This document shows positions 58,912-64,000 of a stretch of 64,000 nucleotides of DNA, one piece after another. The stretch's first letter is position 1, and every line of letters begins with the position of its first letter. Both the position numbers and the translations under genes were made by a program. This DNA is from Hermodice carunculata (taxonomy: Eukaryota; Annelida; Polychaeta; Eunicida; Amphinomidae), in assembly GCA_964020975.1 (NCBI GenBank), contig OZ026623.1:91503942-91567941 (forward strand). The letters run 5' to 3'. A model generated the notes under the pieces. The model searched no databases. It was given only the letters and a program-made list of their open reading frames with translations, and was not told the origin of the DNA.

Positions 58912-61815
58912 ATGATGTTGGACACAATGCATGTGGACAAGCAGCGACTCCGTTGTTTGCTGGTCAATTCCATCACTCATTTATGTCAAACTGAAATCAA
59001 CTACAACAATAAGCTGACAATTGAAGGGAACCTTTGCATCAGTGTTGACGAGGAGGAGCTTATGGAGGTAAACATCAAGGATAGCATCGGTGGATGTCAC
59101 ACAACTCAGATTAATCACACACAAACTGAAAGACTGTCACCAAGTCACAGCACACCAAACTGCATGCACACCACCAATGAGTCTGAAAGAATGGATCAGC
59201 TAGAATCAGGGTTGGACATGACAGAAAAGATACAAAACCAGACTCTGTCAGAAGACAATAACGGCTGTGTTATGTCCAGAGAAGAGGCATTTGAGTGGTC
59301 AGAAAAGAAGCTGGTACACAAAGTGGAAACAGTTAAGCAAATTGTGGACAATCTCTCATTGACCGTTTTAAAATCACCAGTGTTTGGGAAGAAGTGTTCT
59401 TATTGCCTTCTGGCTACAGATCAAAAGACAAATACAGCCCTGGAGACCAAGATGGGTAGTATGCTTTATAAGTCAGTGCATACCCAAACAATAGATGATC
59501 ATTCCATAACAACTATTCCCTCTAAACTATTAAACCAATGTCGAAAGTTAAAAAAACAAAGACCTGGGCAAAAAGTATGTGGTGAGAAACCTGCAGATCC
59601 CCAGGCAAATGTGAAACAAAGGGGATGGTACTCAAAAATTTTGGTTGAGTCTAATGAGGAATCAAAAGCATCTAATCAAAGTGAACAGAAATCACTCACA
59701 AATGCGTATACGAATGGACATAAAACACTCATTTCCACAAGAAATACTCCAAAAGTTGCTGCTATGGACACAGACATTGATGTTCTTGTAAACCCATTGC
59801 AGTCAGAGGTTCCACTGACAAGTCAATGTGCAGATGTTTATTCTGGCCTGATACTGTCAAGTGCCAGGCAAGGTGTTAAACACTTGACTGAACACCCAAT
59901 GGATAGCAAAATGACAAGGAGAGAATCTTCTAGGTGTGAAAATGAGACACAGAAGTCTAATTTAGCAATTTTAGGGGGTATGCCAGAGGGAACCTTGATG
60001 ATGCATAACAGCATGGGTGACAGCAATGCCATGTATTGGGGCGCTTCAGCGGAGGAGGAGGACATATATTCTGAACAAAGAACCACTTACATCAAGGGTC
60101 CAAGTATTTCCCGAAGTTTGTCTACTGATGTAGACACTGGGAGTGAGATGAACATATGTAGTGCACCAGAGCCTGAGTGCAGCAGCAAGGCAGAAACCCA
60201 CAGAGAAACTGTCTGTGATAAAAGCAAGGGGAACGAAGAGGATCAACATTCATATCAATCAGATGAAAAAGTAGGTCTGGAGACTTTGTTTTCAGACAAC
60301 CAATCACATGATCATGGACTATATTCTGTTACCAGACCCAAAATTTCAACAAGCACATCAAGGAAAGTAAAACATGCGATGAGCTTACAAAGTCGTTGTA
60401 GCCAATGTTGTAGACGATTCTCAAGTGCAAAGGAGCTGAGTCAGCACTTTGAAATGTGGATTGTGAACAAGAAGCGCTGTTGTAAATGCAAAAGAACGTT
60501 TACACAGTTGGAAGATCATGTGTGTCGAGCCAAAACTGACCACCCCCCGCCATGTGAAGTGTGTGGCAAGCAGTATGACACAGTAGCCCAGTTGTATCAA
60601 CACAAGGCATTCCATTTCAGAACCAAAGATCTGGTGTGTGAGTCCTGTGGCAAGGCCTTCTTCCATCCCAAGGATTTGCGTCGCCATCAAGCAACCCATA
60701 GTGATGAAAGACCTTATGTGTGTGAAGTTTGTGAAATGGCTTTCCGCAGACCTGAGGATCTCAAAAAGCATGGTGTCTTACACACAAAGCAAAAAAATCA
60801 TGTGTGTGATGTATGTGGGAAGTCATTTTATATAGGACATGCTCTCAAGCTGCATCTGAGGACTCATACAGGCGAGAAGCCATTTATCTGTGAAACTTGT
60901 GGAATGGCATTCAGTGCTAAAGGTGCCCTAAAAAGACATATGTTGACACACAAATCGGGGGCCAATCATGAATGCAGCATCTGTGGAAAAAGATACCGCA
61001 GGCGTGATGATCTCAGATCTCATTATAGAAATCACACTGGGGAGAAGCCATTCATGTGTGACACTTGTGGGAAGGCTTTTACCCAAAAGCGGTACCTGGC
61101 AAAACATAGACTCAGTTGTAAGGGGGACAGAAGAAAAGCTCAGGGGGAAGAATTCATAAGGACCTACATCTGTGAAACATGTGGAAAATCCTTGTCATCG
61201 GCAGCAGCACTTCGGAAGCACCAGCGAGCTCATCATGATGTCAAAGCCCACAAATGTAATGCATGTGGTGCTAGATTCACCTACCCAAGCACCTTGCTGG
61301 GCCACAAGAGATCGAAGCACCCAGAATCACTAGCATCAACCAATCTGTTTGTATGTGAAATGTGTGGTAAATCATGGTCCTGCCTTTCCCAACTAAAGAC
61401 ACACAAACTGACTCACCGAACAGAAAAGGACTATATTTGCAATATTTGCGGGAAGGGTTTCTCATACCCTCGAGGTTTGAAAACCCACTTGCAAATACAT
61501 GACCCTGACCGTCCCAAGGTACACAAGCCTCACATGTGCACAGTCTGTGGAAAGTGGTTTGAAAAACCATTTCGTCTAAAAAAACACATGGTCATCCATA
61601 CAAAAAAGCCACATGTGTGCTCCTTATGTGCAAAGTCATTTGCTACAATAGTCAGCTTGAAGAAACATGAAAGACTGCATGGTAGGAGTGAGTCAGACAT
61701 AGTGTCTGCAGGAGTGGATATGTCTGATGCTGTGGTAGATCTGGATTCAGCCACACAGATACTGGTGCAAGTGGCCAATGCAATTGTGTCTGAACATGCT
61801 GAGACAGCTGACTGA
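58912..61815 (+). CDS. Gene B: C2H2 zinc-finger protein with the unnamed N-terminal domain, 13 fingers
   Basis: One coding exon, about 967 residues, from ATG 58912 to TGA. The ATG is placed directly after the acceptor TTTTGCAG; upstream codons in frame would be intronic. A second in-frame ATG six codons in aligns with gene A's start. Residues 6-60 (KQRLRCLLVNSITHLC ... YNNKLTIEG ... DEEELMEVNI) match the N-terminal domain of gene A without gaps. Residues 61-490 are a polar, probably disordered linker. From residue 496 come one or two degenerate Cys/His modules (CSQCCRRF, CCKCKRTF), then 13 C2H2 fingers at 548-923. Two are joined by canonical TGEKPF linkers; finger 7 is C2HC (CDTCGKAF...H-x3-C). 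A 44-residue tail follows. Likely a nuclear, sequence-specific DNA-binding regulator. A paralogue of gene A, in the same orientation. No frameshift or missing key residue elsewhere. Confidence 0.9.
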   Translation: MMLDTMHVDKQRLRCLLVNSITHLCQTEINYNNKLTIEGNLCISVDEEELMEVNIKDSIGGCHTTQINHTQTERLSPSHSTPNCMHTTNESERMDQLESGLDMTEKIQNQTLSEDNNGCVMSREEAFEWSEKKLVHKVETVKQIVDNLSLTVLKSPVFGKKCSYCLLATDQKTNTALETKMGSMLYKSVHTQTIDDHSITTIPSKLLNQCRKLKKQRPGQKVCGEKPADPQANVKQRGWYSKILVESNEESKASNQSEQKSLTNAYTNGHKTLISTRNTPKVAAMDTDIDVLVNPLQSEVPLTSQCADVYSGLILSSARQGVKHLTEHPMDSKMTRRESSRCENETQKSNLAILGGMPEGTLMMHNSMGDSNAMYWGASAEEEDIYSEQRTTYIKGPSISRSLSTDVDTGSEMNICSAPEPECSSKAETHRETVCDKSKGNEEDQHSYQSDEKVGLETLFSDNQSHDHGLYSVTRPKISTSTSRKVKHAMSLQSRCSQCCRRFSSAKELSQHFEMWIVNKKRCCKCKRTFTQLEDHVCRAKTDHPPPCEVCGKQYDTVAQLYQHKAFHFRTKDLVCESCGKAFFHPKDLRRHQATHSDERPYVCEVCEMAFRRPEDLKKHGVLHTKQKNHVCDVCGKSFYIGHALKLHLRTHTGEKPFICETCGMAFSAKGALKRHMLTHKSGANHECSICGKRYRRRDDLRSHYRNHTGEKPFMCDTCGKAFTQKRYLAKHRLSCKGDRRKAQGEEFIRTYICETCGKSLSSAAALRKHQRAHHDVKAHKCNACGARFTYPSTLLGHKRSKHPESLASTNLFVCEMCGKSWSCLSQLKTHKLTHRTEKDYICNICGKGFSYPRGLKTHLQIHDPDRPKVHKPHMCTVCGKWFEKPFRLKKHMVIHTKKPHVCSLCAKSFATIVSLKKHERLHGRSESDIVSAGVDMSDAVVDLDSATQILVQVANAIVSEHAETAD

Positions 61816-62029
61816 GTTGTCACCATGTGGAAAAGTATATCAACATTTCCTGGCAACTGCTGTAATGTTTCCAGCCAGGAGAGCTTCCTCTCGATGAAGT
61901 GCCGCATATGGTACCGTCTTCCCAATTCGGGGACCTTTTTGATTAATCTTTGTGGCCTTGTGGTGTGTTAATATGCATATGTGACCTTATAAGGCTTGAT
62001 GTCTTCCTGGATAAATTATAATTATTAAG
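61816..62029 (+). other. Probable 3' UTR of gene B
   Basis: Non-repetitive sequence between the stop and the start of LINE similarity. No canonical AATAAA is seen; the nearest candidates are AT-rich words near 62012. Confidence 0.4.
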
Positions 62030-63620
62030 ACATGGCTACACAGTCTCTATGTACATTGCTTTTATTCGTGATGCAGAATGTTTCTCTTGTTAGTTACAAC
62101 TTTAATGACCATGGAACTGGGAGGTTGGAGACTGCAGTGAATGTGGTATTATTCAGGAACACTGGTTATATAATGGCCATCTGGGTCCCCTTGAACCTCA
62201 AAATACCTAATTGTTATGCCATGCTAAATTCTGGTATAAATGACAGTGAACATCTCCACGGCAGAGGTTATGGTGGCTGAGCCATTCTTTTTAGAAAACG
62301 CTTCACTATAAGTGGTCTCATGTGTCGTTTACTTCTAAGCATGCTTGTGGTCTCATACTGGAATTACAATAGTGCCAGCTTCTCATTTACATCTCATATA
62401 ACAGTTCTGGACATATTAGTGCAAACGACTTTTAAAAAGTTCTTGAAGTTTCATTTAAATGTCAGGATACTAACAGTGAATACATTATCATTGATGGTTA
62501 TTTCAACACTGATTTCACTTAACAATGTTCATTGAACACGGCCTTGTAATCATCCTTCATACAACATGAAAGTCATACTTCGTTGATTTCCGACCGATCT
62601 CATAAAATTGACTTTACTTACAAGAGTAAGAATAATATTGGAAGGTCTGTTATTGATCATTCTTTTTGTGTCTGATAACCTGTATGATTATGTGGATAAT
62701 TACTCTGAAAAGCATGATGGTGTCAATCTGTCGGATCACTCTGCAGTAATGCTGACCTTAAACCTGCTTCAGATGCTAAAAAAAGTGGTTTTATGAGTTC
62801 CCTTGAGAATAAATTACAACAAACCAACATTCTGTGGTCTCTTATTCATTGCACAAAATATTTTCAAAGTTGCACCCAAATTCTGTTGAACGCTACCATG
62901 ACAGTATTATAAAAGCGTGTGAAGAATTAGCACTTGGAAAAAGTTCCCTACTCTACCCATACCAGATAGGCGAAAGTGCATGGGATCAGGGTGGACTGAA
63001 AGTGTTGCACATTTGAAGCAGCAATCCTTATTTAGGTACAGTAAAACCTGTCCTTGTGGACACCTCTATAATGCGGACACTTGTATAATTTGGACAGACT
63101 TGTCCAGGACCAAAAGGTCAATTTTCCTGTTAAAAACACCTGTCTATTGTGGACACCTACCAACTGTGGACACTTTTTGCCAGTCCCAGAGGTGTCCACA
63201 ATAGACAGGTTTCACTGTATTTTTTATGTTGAAATTTAATAATTAGGAATTATGGCTGAGTTAAGAAGAAAAATACGTGGCATATACCACTATTCTCCCC
63301 ATTATCTGAAAAGATATCAAGACAAAAAAGGCTTTAGAAATTAAGCATGGCAATTGCTAATAATTGTAAGGGACATTGATCTGAGTGAACTGAAAAAAAA
63401 ATGAAACATAATTCGAATGTCACTCGTAAGTGTTGTGTACGGTCTTTCCGATAACAATATTGTCAATAATTTTGCAAAAACTTTCAATGTGTTGTGTAAT
63501 TCTGCTTCATATGACCAGACCAAAATGGTCAAGTTTAATTCAGATAGCGAGAAGCTCATCGGGTCAAATTCCTCGCCCAATATGAATCATTATGCAATGA
63601 TTTAAGTGTTTAAACACAGC
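62030..63620 (+). mobile_element. Degenerate LINE 5' half (endonuclease and linker)
   Basis: Broken frames read in order like the APE-type endonuclease and linker of a non-LTR retrotransposon: SLVSYNFNDHGTGRLETAV, HGRGYGG then AILFRK, YIIIDGYFNTDF, IDFTYKSKNNIGRSVIDH, FVSDNLYDYVDNYSEKHDGV then NLSDHSAVMLTLN (the catalytic SDH near the domain end). After a MITE interruption come AELRRKIRGIYHYSPHYLKR and GLSDNNIVNNFAKTFNVLCN, typical of the segment before the RT. Several frameshifts and stops are needed to follow it; the RT is absent. Probably the same family as 36300-37135 and 44136-44905. Confidence 0.65.
63039..63217. mobile_element. TA-flanked MITE (pogo-like ends), 179 bp, nested in the LINE
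   Basis: The left end CAGTAAAACCTGTCCTTGTG and the inverse of the right end, CAGTGAAACCTGTCTATTGT, match over about 30 bases (both continue GGACACCTCT). TA flanks both sides (63037-63038 and 63218-63219). 'GTGGACACCT' words repeat inside. CAGTGAAACC-type ends with TA duplications are typical of pogo-related MITEs. It splits the LINE linker. Confidence 0.8.
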
Positions 63621-64000
63621 AACGTGGTGACCAGTAAGATGATGTCTCTGTTGCACACGAACGCAAATCAGCTGTTATTTCGTGTCATGCATACTGCAAA
63701 GACCTGTTAAAGCTATATTTTCGCATAACACTCTTCCTATTGGAAAGCATACTATTGATGGTAAAAATATGGCACCAGTGAAAGTAAAAAGTCCAACATT
63801 TTAACTTGTTTTCAACTGTTTTTCTTGTACTTTTATTTCATTTACTGCTGTTTTGTTACATCAAATTGGCACAATTTTTATCAATACTACATTACTCATA
63901 ATTGAGTTATGGCATTATGAATATTAGTAAATTCTCAGGAATTTAGACAATTTCCTGGGAATTTAGGCAATTTCCTGAGAATATAAGCGAGTTTCTAGGA
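63621..64000. other. Window end without a gene
   Basis: Nothing coding. The last 75 bases hold three degenerate units of about 23 bases (AATTTAGGCAATTTCCTGRG). Confidence 0.4.

Overview
The window looks like nuclear DNA of a marine invertebrate. It is AT-rich, genes are sparse, introns are spliced with GT-AG borders, and the space between genes is crowded with LINE fragments, small hairpin-bounded or inverted-repeat elements, microsatellites and satellite DNA. The style of the repeats and the zinc-finger genes would suit a hemichordate or another marine deuterostome, or a mollusc. I cannot fix the taxon from sequence alone.

Two host genes are well supported, both on the + strand, and they are paralogues. 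Gene A (21379-30098, three coding exons, about 488 residues) and gene B (58912-61815, one coding exon, about 967 residues) share an ungapped N-terminal domain of about 56 residues (23 identities counted by eye) that I cannot name. In A it is joined to a sumoylation-like linker and two C-terminal C2H2 fingers. In B it is joined to a long linker and 13 C2H2 fingers. Both look like nuclear DNA-binding regulators. In both, the start codon lies just inside an exon preceded by a good splice acceptor, so each probably has a non-coding 5' exon upstream. For A, a perfect donor at 14978/14979 is a candidate. A third host gene, related to the CLIC/glutathione-transferase C-terminal fold, survives only as a broken relic on the - strand at 1515-2435.

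Layout. 1-5800: repeats, the CLIC-like relic, a TTAA MITE and two LINE 3' ends. 5800-12120: microsatellites, small tandem repeats and no gene. 12120-14650: a 5'-truncated LINE with a long open reverse transcriptase frame. 14650-21360: minisatellite, a 782-bp near-palindromic foldback transposon with 8-bp target duplications, a TA-flanked MITE, and Helentron/HINE-like repeats. 21379-30098: gene A, whose 6.8-kb intron is full of the same hairpin-headed repeats and tandem tRNA-derived SINE units. 30300-40340: repeat families, an array of about two dozen GATATC palindromes at 31395-32360, and degenerate LINEs. 40345-45645: a satellite array of about 170-bp monomers, split by a LINE 3' end. 45650-58900: MITEs, hairpins, another LINE, and an array at 55850-57365 in which each roughly 148-bp unit carries an inverted pair of TCAAGGTCA sites. 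58912-61815: gene B, followed directly by the 5' half of a LINE that is itself interrupted by a TA-flanked MITE.

No rRNA, intact tRNA, CRISPR or LTR element was seen. The most unusual items are the shared unnamed domain, the foldback element, the GATATC array, the 170-bp satellite and the paired nuclear-receptor-like sites.
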